Assembly (NCBI RefSeq): GCF_900240945.1
Contig: NZ_OESG01000013.1
Coordinates: forward strand, 186,001-250,000
Length of the DNA stretch: 64,000 nt
Origin: Mycobacterium sp. 3519A
Lineage (GTDB): Bacteria; Actinomycetota; Actinomycetes; Mycobacteriales; Mycobacteriaceae
Direction: 5' to 3'
The notes below the pieces were generated by a model. The model was not told the DNA's origin. It saw only the letters and a list, made by a program, of their open reading frames with translations, and did no database searches. Shown in pieces: positions 16,712 through 26,101 of the stretch (position 1 is its first letter; every line of letters begins with the position of its first letter). Both the position numbers and the translations under genes were made by a program.

Positions 16712-17321
16712 TCGCCCGCGACGCGCGCCGCTGACGTTCCTGTGGTTGCTCATCCTGTTCATCACCACCCGGATGCAGCGATCGGCGGGCCGGTGGGGTT
16801 CGCGTCGGCTGCAGCGTGAGCACTCCACCAATCTGCACCGGCTGCGAACCGAACCGCTCCGAGTGCTGGCCACCAGCCTGTTCTGGCTCGACGACCGCAG
16901 GTGGTGGCCGTACGTGCCGGTGTTCGCGGGCGTCGTCGCGCCGGCCGAATGTCGATTGGGTTGGTGGCGTTGGCTTTTCGTCGGGTTGGCGGCGCACACC
17001 GTCGGAACGTACGTCGGGCAGGGGTATCTGCGGCTGTTGATCCGGATGGGCCGGGCGCCGACGCGGTTGGTCGCGGCGCGTGACGTCGGGGTGAGCTACT
17101 TCCTTCTCGGGGTGGCGGGCACGCTGTCCGGATATGTGCGCACGCCGTGGCGGTTGCGCTGCCAAGGTGCGGCGGTCGCGGCGCTGACGGCCAATGTCGT
17201 TGTCAGGCCGACGTTCACGGAGGTCGGACACCTGACGGCGTTTCTCGTCGGGTTGGCGGCGATACCGCTGGCGCCCGACCGTGAACAGCCTCAGCGCACG
17301 ATGATCGTGCGCTCGCGCTGA
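16692..17321 (+). CDS. Rhomboid-like membrane protein
   Basis: A 209-residue membrane protein with about five hydrophobic segments, starting at GTG within the last 20 nt of the FNT gene behind an excellent GGAGGAGGAG site. The order LHRLRTEPLRVLATSLFWLDD, then VAPAECRLG, AHTVGTYVGQG, ARDVGVSYFLLGVAG and EVGHLTAFLVG matches the actinobacterial rhomboid-like family. DVGVSYF takes the place of the GxSG serine motif, with EVGH as the candidate His partner, so protease activity is uncertain. Its 3' end overlaps selD, on the opposite strand, by 31 bp. Confidence 0.7.
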   Translation: MSPPTTDRPRRAPLTFLWLLILFITTRMQRSAGRWGSRRLQREHSTNLHRLRTEPLRVLATSLFWLDDRRWWPYVPVFAGVVAPAECRLGWWRWLFVGLAAHTVGTYVGQGYLRLLIRMGRAPTRLVAARDVGVSYFLLGVAGTLSGYVRTPWRLRCQGAAVAALTANVVVRPTFTEVGHLTAFLVGLAAIPLAPDREQPQRTMIVRSR

Positions 17322-18283
17322 GGGACAAGCTCACCGATGATCGGCGCGCCGGGAATCTCGCCCGCCACCAACAGCCCACCAGATGTCTGCGCATCGGCCA
17401 GCAGCAGCGCTTCGTCGTCGCTGACCGCCGACAGGTCGACGTGCGGGCGCACCCAGTCGAGGTTGCGCCTGGTGCCGCCGCTGACATAACCGTCCTTCAA
17501 CGCATCCCGTGCACCGTCGATGTACGGCACCGCCGCGGAGTCGACGACCGCCGTCACGCCGCTGGCGCGGGCCAGCTTGTGCAGATGCCCCAGCAGTCCG
17601 TAACCCGTTATATCCGTGGCGCATTCGGCGCCTGCGTCCAGCGCCGCCTGCGAAGCCGCGGCGTTCAGCGTCGTCATCACCTCGATGGCTTCGGCACATA
17701 CCTCACCGGTCGCCTTGTGCCTGCTGTTGAGCACCCCGATGCCGAGCGGCTTCGTCAACGACAACGGCGTGCCCGGCTTACCGGAGTCGTTGCGCAGCAG
17801 CCGGTTCGGGTCCGCGATCCCGGTGACTGCCAGCCCGTATTTGGGTTCGGGATCGTCGACGCTGTGCCCACCGGCGAGGTGGCAGCCGGCCGCGTTGCAC
17901 ACGTCCAGTCCGCCGCGCAACGCCTCGGCGGCCAATTCGAACGGCAGCACGTCGCGCGGCCAGCCCAGCAGGTTGACCGCCACCACGGGACGTCCGCCCA
18001 TCGCGTACACATCGGACAGCGCGTTGGTCGCGGCGATGCGCCCCCAGTCGTAGGCGTCGTCTACGACGGGGGTGAAAAAGTCCGTCGTCGCGATCAGCGC
18101 GCGGTCACCGTCGATGCGCACGGCGGCCGCGTCGTCACCGTCGTCCAGCCCGACCAGCAGTTCGCCGAACGGCTCCCGCGGCCCCGCCGTCGTCAACCCG
18201 CGGACCACCTCTTCGAGCTCTCCCGGGGGGATTTTGCAGGCGCAACCGCCGCCGTGTGCGTACTGGGTCAACCGGTATGTCAT
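17291..18283 (-). CDS. selD: Selenide, water dikinase (selenophosphate synthetase)
   Basis: A 330-residue AIR-synthase-fold kinase making selenophosphate from selenide and ATP. The glycine-rich N-terminus GGGCACKIPP supplies the catalytic Cys14 and Lys17. The Cys is an ordinary TGC codon, not UGA, so this SelD is not itself a selenoprotein. DDAAAVRIDGDRALIATTDFFTPVVDD is the metal/ATP region, ATNALSDVYAMGG the dimer core, and GGHSVDDPEPKYGLAVTG the second Asp-rich loop. It is divergent from the tRNA-Sec gene 41 bp away and supplies selenium to the adjacent selA/selB/fdh genes. Confidence 0.96.
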   Translation of the reverse strand: MTYRLTQYAHGGGCACKIPPGELEEVVRGLTTAGPREPFGELLVGLDDGDDAAAVRIDGDRALIATTDFFTPVVDDAYDWGRIAATNALSDVYAMGGRPVVAVNLLGWPRDVLPFELAAEALRGGLDVCNAAGCHLAGGHSVDDPEPKYGLAVTGIADPNRLLRNDSGKPGTPLSLTKPLGIGVLNSRHKATGEVCAEAIEVMTTLNAAASQAALDAGAECATDITGYGLLGHLHKLARASGVTAVVDSAAVPYIDGARDALKDGYVSGGTRRNLDWVRPHVDLSAVSDDEALLLADAQTSGGLLVAGEIPGAPIIGELVPQRERTIIVR

Positions 18284-18324
18284 GGCTCCAGTGTGCTGCC
18301 TGCGATGATGTCACCGATGGTCTG

Positions 18325-18419
18325 GGAGGCGTATCCGGTCTGGTGACCGGCGCGGTCTTCAAAATCGCTGAGCGGCAGGTCCTGTCGCTGGCGGGTTCGA
18401 TTCCCGTCCGCCTCCGCCA
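18325..18419 (+). tRNA. selC: tRNA-Sec (anticodon TCA)
   Basis: A 95-nt tRNA including an encoded CCA. The acceptor arm GGAGGCG pairs with CGCCTCC, followed by discriminator G and CCA at 18417-18419. The anticodon TCA is at 18359-18361 in the loop CTTCAAA, closed by GCGGT/ATCGC. The extra arm is very long and GC-rich (about 18349-18395 together with the anticodon arm), and the T-loop is GTTCGATTC. UCA anticodon, long extra arm and location between selD and selA identify selenocysteine tRNA. The 3' CCA directly abuts the stop of an antisense DUF488 gene. Confidence 0.96.
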
Positions 18420-18941
18420 TCAGGCCACCCAGACGATGTCGCCGTTCGCGCTGATCCTGGCCCCTTCCGACGGCGGGTGGGCGACGAGTCGGCCGTCGTG
18501 CATCAGGTGGCGCACCTGCAGCGAGCAGCGGAGCACCGCCACGTCGGCGACGATGCGGCGGTGACAGCGCCACCACACCGCCTCGCTGCACATCATCGCG
18601 GTGTGCTGCCGCTGCGCCTGCTCGACCAACTCCTCGAACGCCTCGGCGAACGGGGTGGTCCTGGTGTATGCGGCGTAGGCCGCGAACTGGCGGACCTTCC
18701 ACCAGGTGTCCTCGAGCGGCGTGCCCGCGGGTAGCGTCCGACGGCCGCCCAGTCGGGGTTCCCACCGGTACGCCAGGCCGGCGTCGGCGGCCCACGCGGC
18801 GATAGCGGTGGATTCCACGTCGGGGTTGTGCCTGCTGTTCGGGTAGCGGCGGATATCGACCAGCGCCTCGACGCCGGCCCCGCGAAGCAGCTTGACCAGC
18901 GCGTTTCTGTCGAGCGCGCCGTGGCCCACCGAAGTCAGCAC
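18420..18941 (-). CDS. DUF488 family protein
   Basis: A protein of about 173 residues from the GTG at 18941. It begins VLTSVGHGALDRNALVKLL and contains LVDIRRYPNSRHNP, the diagnostic DUF488 motif with conserved Arg and Pro residues, and SEAVWWRCHRRIVAD near the end (a Cys-His motif shared by the family). The family is widespread and unassigned. A longer frame from 19088 would overlap selA and is rejected. It is inserted on the opposite strand between tRNA-Sec and selA, an odd placement; a link to selenium metabolism is not established. Confidence 0.85.
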   Translation of the reverse strand: MLTSVGHGALDRNALVKLLRGAGVEALVDIRRYPNSRHNPDVESTAIAAWAADAGLAYRWEPRLGGRRTLPAGTPLEDTWWKVRQFAAYAAYTRTTPFAEAFEELVEQAQRQHTAMMCSEAVWWRCHRRIVADVAVLRCSLQVRHLMHDGRLVAHPPSEGARISANGDIVWVA

Positions 18942-18984
18942 CCCATCGGTATACCCCGAAGCCCGCGACGAGTAGAACGGTGGA

Positions 18985-20265
18985 ATGGACGACTGCCGTC
19001 GGCGTGTGCCCCGCACCGATGTGTTGCTCGCCGATCCTCGGCTCGTCGAGGCGGAACGGGCACTCGGCCGCGCACTGGTCAAAAGCATTGTCGCCCAAGC
19101 GCAACAGCGGGCGCGCGCCGGTGAGATCGAACCGGAGCAGGTGGCCGATCACGCGGTCGCGGCGTTGCCGGCGGCCGCGGCGAGCCTGCGTCCGGTCATC
19201 AACGCCACCGGCGTCGTGGTGCACACCAACCTCGGCCGCGCGCCGCTGTCGCAAGCCGCTGTCGACGCGGTGGTGACCGCCAGCGGGGCGACCGACGTGG
19301 AATTCGACCTGGAAACCGGGCGCCGGGCCCGCCGGGGCCGCGGTGCGTTGGCCGCCCTGGCCGGGGCGGTGCCGACCGCCGGTGGCGTGCACGTCGTCAA
19401 CAACAACGCCGCGGCGCTGCTGCTCACCGCGATGACGCTGGCGCCGGGTAAGGAGATCGTGGTCAGCCGCGGTGAGCTGATCGAGATCGGCGACGGCTTC
19501 CGGTTGCCTGAGCTGATGGCCTCGACGGGCGCGCGGATCCGCGAGGTCGGCACCACCAACCGCACCCATTTGCCCGATTACGCCGACGCCATTGGCCCCG
19601 ACACCGGCTTCGTGCTCAAGGTGCACCCGTCGAATTACCACGTCAGCGGCTTCACCTCGGCCGTCGGCATCACCGAACTCGCCGCGCTGGACGTCCCGCT
19701 GGTCGTCGACATCGGCTCGGGCCTGCTCACGCCGCACCCGCTGCTGCCCGACGAACCCGACGCCACCAGCGTGCTGCGCGACGGCGCCGACCTCGTCACC
19801 GCCAGCGGCGACAAACTGCTCGGCGGCCCGCAGGCCGGGCTGCTGTTCGGCACGGCCGAGTTGATCGAGCGGCTGCGACGGCATCCGGCGGCCCGGGCGC
19901 TGCGGGTCGACAAACTCACGCTTGCCGCGCTGGAGGCGACGCTCGTCGGTCCGCCGCCACCGGTGGCGCAGGCGCTCGACGCCGACGTGGCCGAGTTGCG
20001 TGCCCGGGCGCGCCGACTGGCAGCCCAGCTTCCCGGCGCGACGGCCGTCGACTGTGTCGCGGCGGTCGGCGGTGGCGGCGCGCCGAATGTCGAGTTGCCC
20101 AGCGCCGCGGTCAGCCTGCCGGAGTCCTGCGCCGCGCCGCTGCGCCTCGGCAGCCCGGCGGTGGTCGGGCGTCTGGAGGCAGGCCGGTGTCTGCTGGACC
20201 TGCGCACGGTCGACCCCTCGGACGACGACCGGTTGGTCCAGGCGGTGCGGGCGTGTATGTCGTAG
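18985..20265 (+). CDS. selA: L-seryl-tRNA(Sec) selenium transferase
   Basis: A 426-residue PLP enzyme of the fold-type I family that converts seryl-tRNA-Sec to selenocysteyl-tRNA-Sec using selenophosphate. The PLP lysine is Lys277 in TASGDKLLGGPQAG. RPVINATGVVVHTNLGRAPLS, the VVNNNAAALLL segment, SRGELIEIGDGFRLPE and KVHPSNYHVSGF are SelA signatures. It lies within 600 bp of tRNA-Sec, and the final 13 nt overlap the start of selB, giving translational coupling. Confidence 0.96.
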   Translation: MDDCRRRVPRTDVLLADPRLVEAERALGRALVKSIVAQAQQRARAGEIEPEQVADHAVAALPAAAASLRPVINATGVVVHTNLGRAPLSQAAVDAVVTASGATDVEFDLETGRRARRGRGALAALAGAVPTAGGVHVVNNNAAALLLTAMTLAPGKEIVVSRGELIEIGDGFRLPELMASTGARIREVGTTNRTHLPDYADAIGPDTGFVLKVHPSNYHVSGFTSAVGITELAALDVPLVVDIGSGLLTPHPLLPDEPDATSVLRDGADLVTASGDKLLGGPQAGLLFGTAELIERLRRHPAARALRVDKLTLAALEATLVGPPPPVAQALDADVAELRARARRLAAQLPGATAVDCVAAVGGGGAPNVELPSAAVSLPESCAAPLRLGSPAVVGRLEAGRCLLDLRTVDPSDDDRLVQAVRACMS

Positions 20266-21941
20266 CGACCGCGGGCCACGTCGACCACGGCAAGTCGACG
20301 CTGGTGCAGCGGCTCACCGGCATGTGGCCCGACCGGCTCGCAGAAGAACAGCGCCGCGGGCTGACCATCGACCTCGGTTTCGCGTGGACGTCGTTGGGCG
20401 GCAAGCAGATCGCGTTCGTCGACGTGCCCGGCCACGAGCGCTTCGTCGCGAACATGCTCGCCGGCGTTGGGGCAGTCGCCCCTAGAAACCCCGTGATGTT
20501 CGTCGTGGCGGCCACCGAAGGGTGGATGCCGCAGTCGGAGGAGCACCTCGCCGCGATGCGGGCGTTGGGCGTCCAGCACGTGCTGGTGGTGATCAGCAAG
20601 GCCGACCTGGCGGATCCGGCGCGCGCCGTCGCGCAGGTGCATGAACGGCTGCCCGGCGCACCCGTGGTTCTCGGTACCGATATGGATCGGGTTCGAGCAC
20701 AACTACTTTCACTGGTCGACGGGTTGCCGGTGCCCGACCGTGCCGCCGATGTGCGGTTGTGGGTCGACCGCTCCTTCACCGTGCGCGGGGCGGGCACGGT
20801 GGTGACTGGGACGCTCGCGGCGGGCACCATCCGCGTCGGCGACGAACTGGAGCACGCGGGACGACGCGTCACGGTGCGGGGAGTGCAGTCGCTGGGCCGC
20901 GACGAAACCGAGGTGGGCGCGGTGGCGCGGGTCGCGGTCAACCTCCGCGGGGTGGACCGCCAACTCATTGGCCGCGGCGACACGTTGCGCACGCCGGGCG
21001 CCTGGCTGGACACGGCCGAACTGGACGTCGCGTTACGCGAACCGGGCGAATTGCACCGGGAACTGATGCTGCACGTCGGGTCGGCGGCGGTGCCGGTGTT
21101 CGTGCGGTCACTCGGGGAGGCGGCGGCACGGCTGCGGCTCGGGCATGCTCTGCCACTGCGCGTCGGCGATATCGGGTTGTTGCGCGACCCGGGCGAGCAT
21201 CGCATCGCCGCGGGCATCGAGGTGCTCGACGTGCGACCGCCCGCGTTGCGCCGCCGCGGCGCTGCGCGGGAGCGGGCGGCCGAGTTGGCCACCGGCCGTG
21301 CCAGGCCGCCGGCGTGCGCACGCGCAGATGAGTTGCGCGCCATGGGTTTTGAGGCGACGGGGCAACGCGTTGGTGACTGGGTCGTCGACCCGCAGTGGTG
21401 GTCGCAGCGGCGTCAGCAGATGACAGCCGCCGTCAAACAGTGGGTGGCCGAGCACGACGTGGCGGCGGGTATGCCGCTGGAGACGGTCAGGCAGCGGACC
21501 GGTTTGCCGTCAACCGACCTCGTCGCGCACCTGCTCGACGGCACCGGACTCGAAGTGGTCGACGGCCGCGTCCGCTCACCGGGATCCGGGCTGCCGCCGC
21601 GCATCGACAAGGCGCTGCGCACCCTGGAGGAGTGGCTGGCCGCCGAACCGTTCCGGGCGCCCGACGCCGACGAACTCGCGGAGTTGAAGCTGGGCGCACA
21701 GGAGTTGGCGGCGGCGGTCCGGGTCGGGCGGCTCACCCGGATCGCCGACGGTGTGGTGCTCGGACCCGACGCATTGGACCGCGCCGCCGACATGTTGCGG
21801 TCGCTGCCGCAGCCGTTCACCGTCGCCGAGGCCAAACGGGCGCTGGGCACCACCCGCCGCGTGGCCGTTCCGCTGCTGGAACAGCTTGACGCGCGGCGGA
21901 TCACGAGGCGAAAAGACGACAGCACGCGGACGGTGGTTTGA
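20253..21941 (+). CDS. selB: Selenocysteine-specific elongation factor
   Basis: A 562-residue translational GTPase that carries Sec-tRNA to UGA codons by binding the SECIS hairpin. The GTG at 20253 is chosen because the product then begins directly with YVVATAGHVDHGKST, the G1 loop. G2 is RGLTIDLGFAW, G3 DVPGHERF and G4 SKAD. EF-Tu-like domains 2-3 follow, then the C-terminal winged helices (about residues 380-562), ending in the helix-turn-helix region FTVAEAKRALGTTRRVAVPLLEQL, which reads the mRNA hairpin. It overlaps selA by 13 nt and is 30 nt from fdhG. Confidence 0.96.
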   Translation: MYVVATAGHVDHGKSTLVQRLTGMWPDRLAEEQRRGLTIDLGFAWTSLGGKQIAFVDVPGHERFVANMLAGVGAVAPRNPVMFVVAATEGWMPQSEEHLAAMRALGVQHVLVVISKADLADPARAVAQVHERLPGAPVVLGTDMDRVRAQLLSLVDGLPVPDRAADVRLWVDRSFTVRGAGTVVTGTLAAGTIRVGDELEHAGRRVTVRGVQSLGRDETEVGAVARVAVNLRGVDRQLIGRGDTLRTPGAWLDTAELDVALREPGELHRELMLHVGSAAVPVFVRSLGEAAARLRLGHALPLRVGDIGLLRDPGEHRIAAGIEVLDVRPPALRRRGAARERAAELATGRARPPACARADELRAMGFEATGQRVGDWVVDPQWWSQRRQQMTAAVKQWVAEHDVAAGMPLETVRQRTGLPSTDLVAHLLDGTGLEVVDGRVRSPGSGLPPRIDKALRTLEEWLAAEPFRAPDADELAELKLGAQELAAAVRVGRLTRIADGVVLGPDALDRAADMLRSLPQPFTVAEAKRALGTTRRVAVPLLEQLDARRITRRKDDSTRTVV

Positions 21942-21971
21942 TCGAGGGGGAAGCGGGCAAGGAAGGACGAC

Positions 21972-24900
21972 ATGGACCTCAAGGGTTTGTTCGAGTCGTG
22001 GCCGGTGTATCGGCAGCTCACCGGCGACGACCGGCTGGGCCGCGGCAAAGCCGCGCAATCCACGCGCTCCTTGACGTTGACGCCGCGCACTGCCGAGGCC
22101 GACCGCGTCGCGCATTCGGTCTGCCCGTTCTGCGCGGTCGGCTGCGCGCAGAAGGTGTACGTCAAGGACGAGAAGGTCGTCCAGATCGAGGGCAACCCTG
22201 ACAGCCCGATCTCGCGAGGCCGCTTGTGTCCCAAGGGTTCTGCCAGCAAGCAGCTCGTCACCGGCCCGCAGCGGCTGACCAAGGTGCGCTACCGCCCGCC
22301 GTATGCCACCGAATGGCAGGAGATCGACCTCGACCGGGCGATGGACATGGTCGCCGACCGGGTGCTCGACGCCCGCGAAAAGGGCTGGCAGCAGTTCGAC
22401 AAGGACCGCAACACGCTGCGCCGCACCATGGGCATCGCCAGCCTCGGCGGCGCGACGCTGGACAACGAAGAGAACTATCTGATCAAGAAGCTCTTCACCG
22501 CGCTGGGCGCGCTACAGATCGAGAACCAAGCCCGTATTTGACACAGCGCCACGGTTCCCGGTCTGGGAGCCTCCTTCGGTCGCGGCGGGGCGACGGATTA
22601 TCAGCAGGACCTCGCCAACTCCGACTTCATCGTCATCATGGGCTCGAACATGGCCGAGGCCCATCCGGTCGGGTTCCAGTGGGTGATGGAGGCCAAGGCG
22701 CGCGGTGCGCGGGTGGTGCACATCGACCCGCGGTTCACGCGCACCAGCGCGGTCGCCGACCGCCATGTGCCGCTGCGTGCGGGCAGCGACGTCGCGTTCC
22801 TGGGCGGGGTGATCAACTACATCCTGTCCAACGAACTGGATTTCCGGGAGTACGTGACCGCGTACACGAATGCGTCGTTCCTCGTCGACGAGGGGTTCAG
22901 CGACACCGAGGATCTCGAGGGGTTGTTCTCCGGCTACGACGGCGAGACGGCCGCCTACGACCCGTCGACCTGGCAGTACGAACGGACCGACGCGGAGTAC
23001 GGCGGTTCGGGTGCCAAGGAGCACGCCGCCCCGGATCAACACGGTTCCGGCGGGGCCCCGATAGAGGGTGCGGCGCAACGGATTCCGTCAGATGAGACGC
23101 TGCAGCACCCGCGTTGTGTCTATCAGATCCTCAAGCGGCACTACGCCAGGTACACACCGGAGATGGTCGAGCGGGTGTGTGGTGTGCCCGCCGAGGAGTT
23201 CCTGGCGATCGCGAAGGCGTGGGCGGAGAACTCGGGCCGGGAACGGACCGCGGCGCTTGTCTACAGCGTCGGCTGGACGCAGCATTCGCTTGGCGCGCAG
23301 TTCATCCGCGCCGGTGCGATCATCCAGTTGCTGCTCGGCAACATCGGCAGGCCGGGCGGCGGGGTGTTCGCGTTGCGCGGCCACGCCAGCATCCAGGGTT
23401 CCACCGACGTGCCGACGCTGTTCAACCTGTTGCCCGGCTACCTGGCGATGCCGCACGCGGGGCAGGAGACGCTGTCGGACTACCTCGACGACATCATGAG
23501 CACGAACCAGAAAGGCTTCTGGCGAAACGCGGATACCTACATGGTCTCACTGCTCAAGGAGTACTGGGGCGAGCAAGCGACCGCCGAGAACGACTACTGC
23601 TTCGACTACCTGCCGCGGATCAACGGCGACCACGGGACGTATCGGACCGTGATGGACATGGTCGACGGCAAGGTGTTCGGCTACTTCCTGCTCGGCCAGA
23701 ACCCCGCCGTCGGGTCGGCGCACGGCCGGCTGCAAAGGTTGGGCATGGCCAACCTGGACTGGCTGGTCGTGCGCGACCTCGTCGAGATCGAGAGCGCGAC
23801 GTTCTGGAAGGACGGTCCGGAGGTCGAGACCGGCGAGATGTCGCCGGAGACCTGCCGCACCGAGGTGTTCCTGTTCCCCGCGGCGTCGCACGTCGAGAAG
23901 GCGGGCACGTTCACCCAGACGCAGCGCAAGCTGCAGTGGCGGGAGAAGGCCGTCGAACCGCCCGGCGACGCCCGCTCGGAGTTGTGGTTCTTCTATCACC
24001 TCGGCCGCATCCTGCGGGAGAAGCTGGCCGACTCGACCGACGAGCGGGACCGCCCGTTGCTCGACCTCTCCTGGGACTACCAGTTGGAGGGCGACGAACC
24101 GTCGGGTGAAGACGTGCTGCGGCGCATCAGCGGTGTCGACCTGACGACAGGGCGGGCTGTCGACGACTACATGTCGTTGAAGGCCGACGGCTCCACGATG
24201 TGCGGATGCTGGATCTACAGCGGGGTGTACAAGGACGAGGTCAACCAGTCGGCGCGGCGCAAACCGAACGACGACGCCGAGTGGGGCTGGGTCTGGCCGA
24301 TGAACCGGCGCGTGCTCTACAACCGCGCGTCGGCCGATCCGCAGGGCAGGCCGTGGAGCGAGCGCAAGAAGCTGATCTGGTGGGACCCCGAAAAGGGTGA
24401 GTGGGTCGGCGACGACGTCCCCGACTTCGAGAAGACCAAACCGCCGGACTACCGGCCCGACGACGACGCAATCGGGGTGGCGGCGTTGCGCGGCGACGAC
24501 GCGTTCATCATGCAGGCCGACGGCAAGGCGTGGTTGTTCGCGCCGGGCGGCGTGCTCGACGGCCCGCTGCCCACGCACTACGAACCGCACGAATCACCGG
24601 TGCGCAACGCGCTTTACAAGCAGCAGGGCAACCCGGCGCGCAAGGTGTACGGGCGCGCGGACAACCCGTCCAACCCGTCACCCCCGGAACCGCACGGCGA
24701 GGTGTTCCCGTACGTGTTCACCGCCGCGCGGCTGACCGAGCACCACACCGCGGGCGGGATGAGCAGGCAGCTACCGTACCTGTCCGAGCTGCAGCCCGCG
24801 TTGTTCGTCGAGGTGTCACCGGAGTTGGCCGCTGAACGGGGCCTGTCGCACATGGACTGGGCGCACGTGATCACCAGCCGCACCGCGGTGGACGCGCGCG

Positions 24901-25223
24901 TGTTCGTGACCGACCGGATGCGGCCGTTGCGCATCGAAGACCATGTCGTACACCAGATTTGGATGCCGTACCACTGGGGCAACGTCGGGCTGATCGACGG
25001 CGACGTGGTCAACGATCTGCTGGGCGTCGTGGTCGACCCCAACGTGTTCATCCAGGAGAGCAAGGTCGCCACGTGTGACATCCAGCCGGGACGGCGGCCG
25101 CGTGGGCCCGCGCTGCTGCAGTACGTCGCGATGTACCGGGAGCGGGCCGGGATCACGATCGCGACAGGCACGGATCTGGACACCACCGGGCTGTCCACCG
25201 AGCACACCGAGGAAAACCCATGA
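21972..25223 (+). CDS. fdhG: Selenocysteine-containing formate dehydrogenase, catalytic subunit (UGA recoded)
   Basis: A molybdopterin formate dehydrogenase interrupted by one in-frame TGA at 22539-22541, read here as Sec190, giving 1083 residues. The context IENQARI-U-HSATVPGLGASFGRGG matches the Sec site of FdnG-type enzymes, and a SECIS-like hairpin follows at once. An N-terminal [4Fe-4S] cluster is ligated by Cys51, Cys54, Cys58 and Cys86. Cofactor-binding regions include MGSNMAEAHPVGFQW and NIGRPGGGVFALRGHASIQG; the C-terminal domain has WMPYHWGN. No twin-arginine signal is visible, so the enzyme is probably cytoplasmic-facing, unlike E. coli FdnG. It is followed by Fe-S and NrfD-like membrane subunits. 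Confidence 0.95.
22539..22571 (+). promoter_or_regulatory. SECIS-like hairpin following the fdhG UGA
   Basis: Twelve nucleotides after the TGA, GGTTCCC (22553-22559) pairs with GGGAGCC (22565-22571), including one G-U pair, around a GGTCT loop. The GGUCU apical loop is the same as recalled for the E. coli fdhF SECIS element bound by SelB. It lies inside the coding sequence, as bacterial SECIS elements do. Confidence 0.85.
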
Positions 25224-26101
25224 GCGACAACAGCTTTTACGGACCGCTCGCTGACCCGGCTGGCAATGCGGGGTATTCCGAGCACCCGGAGCGGGTCGGG
25301 TTCTTCACCGACACGTCGGTGTGCATCGGGTGCAAGGCGTGCGAGGTGGCGTGCAAGGAATGGAACGGGGTGCCCGACGACGGGTTCGACCTGCTGGGTA
25401 TGTCGTTCGACAACACCGGGATGCTCGGCGCGAACTCGTGGCGGCACGTAGCGTTCATCGAACAACCCTCGCAAGTTGACCTCGGCATGCCGGGCTTCGA
25501 GCGCCCAGGCGATGTGTCCGGCGCAGAAACGCGCACCGACTTCCGGTGGTTGATGAGCAGCGATGTGTGTAAGCACTGCACGCACGCGGGCTGCCTGGAT
25601 GTGTGTCCGACGGGCGCGTTGTTCCGCACCGAGTTCGGCACAGTCGTTGTGCAGCAAGACATCTGCAACGGCTGCGGCTACTGCGTGTCGGGCTGCCCGT
25701 ACGGGGTGATCGAACGGCGTGAAGGCGACGGCCGGGCGTGGAAGTGCACGCTGTGTTACGACCGGCTGCACGATGGTCTCGAGCCGGCGTGCGCGAAGGC
25801 GTGTCCGACGGACTCGATCCAGTTCGGGCCGCTGGATGAGTTGCGTGAGCGGGCGGCGCTGCGGGTGGAGGAATTGCATGCGCGCGGAGAGACTTCCGCG
25901 CGACTGTACGGACATGACCCCAACGACGGCGTCGGTGGCGACGGCGCGTTCTTCCTGCTGCTGGACGAACCGGAGGTGTACGGGTTGCCGCCGGACCCGG
26001 TAGTGCCGACGCGGGACGCCGCCGCGATGTGGAAATACGCGGGGATGGCGGCGTCGGCGTTGGTCGGGTTGGCGGTTTCGGCGTTTGTGGGGAAGCGATG
26101 A
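25220..26101 (+). CDS. fdhH-like (fdnH/hybA family): Formate dehydrogenase iron-sulfur (4x[4Fe-4S]) subunit
   Basis: A 293-residue electron-transfer subunit with four ferredoxin-like clusters: CIGCKACEVACKEWN, CKHCTHAGCLDVCPTGA, CNGCGYCVSGCPYG and CTLCYDRLHDGLEPACAKACP. This pattern is the FdnH/HybA type that wires a molybdopterin subunit to a membrane subunit. A hydrophobic C-terminal helix (ALVGLAVSAFVGKR) could anchor it. ATG at 25220 overlaps the fdhG stop by 4 nt, and its own stop overlaps the next ATG, so the three subunits are coupled. Confidence 0.93.
   Translation: MSDNSFYGPLADPAGNAGYSEHPERVGFFTDTSVCIGCKACEVACKEWNGVPDDGFDLLGMSFDNTGMLGANSWRHVAFIEQPSQVDLGMPGFERPGDVSGAETRTDFRWLMSSDVCKHCTHAGCLDVCPTGALFRTEFGTVVVQQDICNGCGYCVSGCPYGVIERREGDGRAWKCTLCYDRLHDGLEPACAKACPTDSIQFGPLDELRERAALRVEELHARGETSARLYGHDPNDGVGGDGAFFLLLDEPEVYGLPPDPVVPTRDAAAMWKYAGMAASALVGLAVSAFVGKR

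Noticed and set aside
14396..16999. 867-aa helicase with a long N-terminal extension
   Set aside because: The extension is the antisense of the FNT and rhomboid-like genes and has no domain homology.
17291..18283. SelD as a second selenoprotein
   Set aside because: The active-site position is a normal cysteine codon within a continuous frame.
22539..22541. TGA as a true stop ending a 189-aa protein
   Set aside because: Downstream sequence continues the same enzyme family in frame with a Sec-site context, a SECIS hairpin and all sel genes adjacent.
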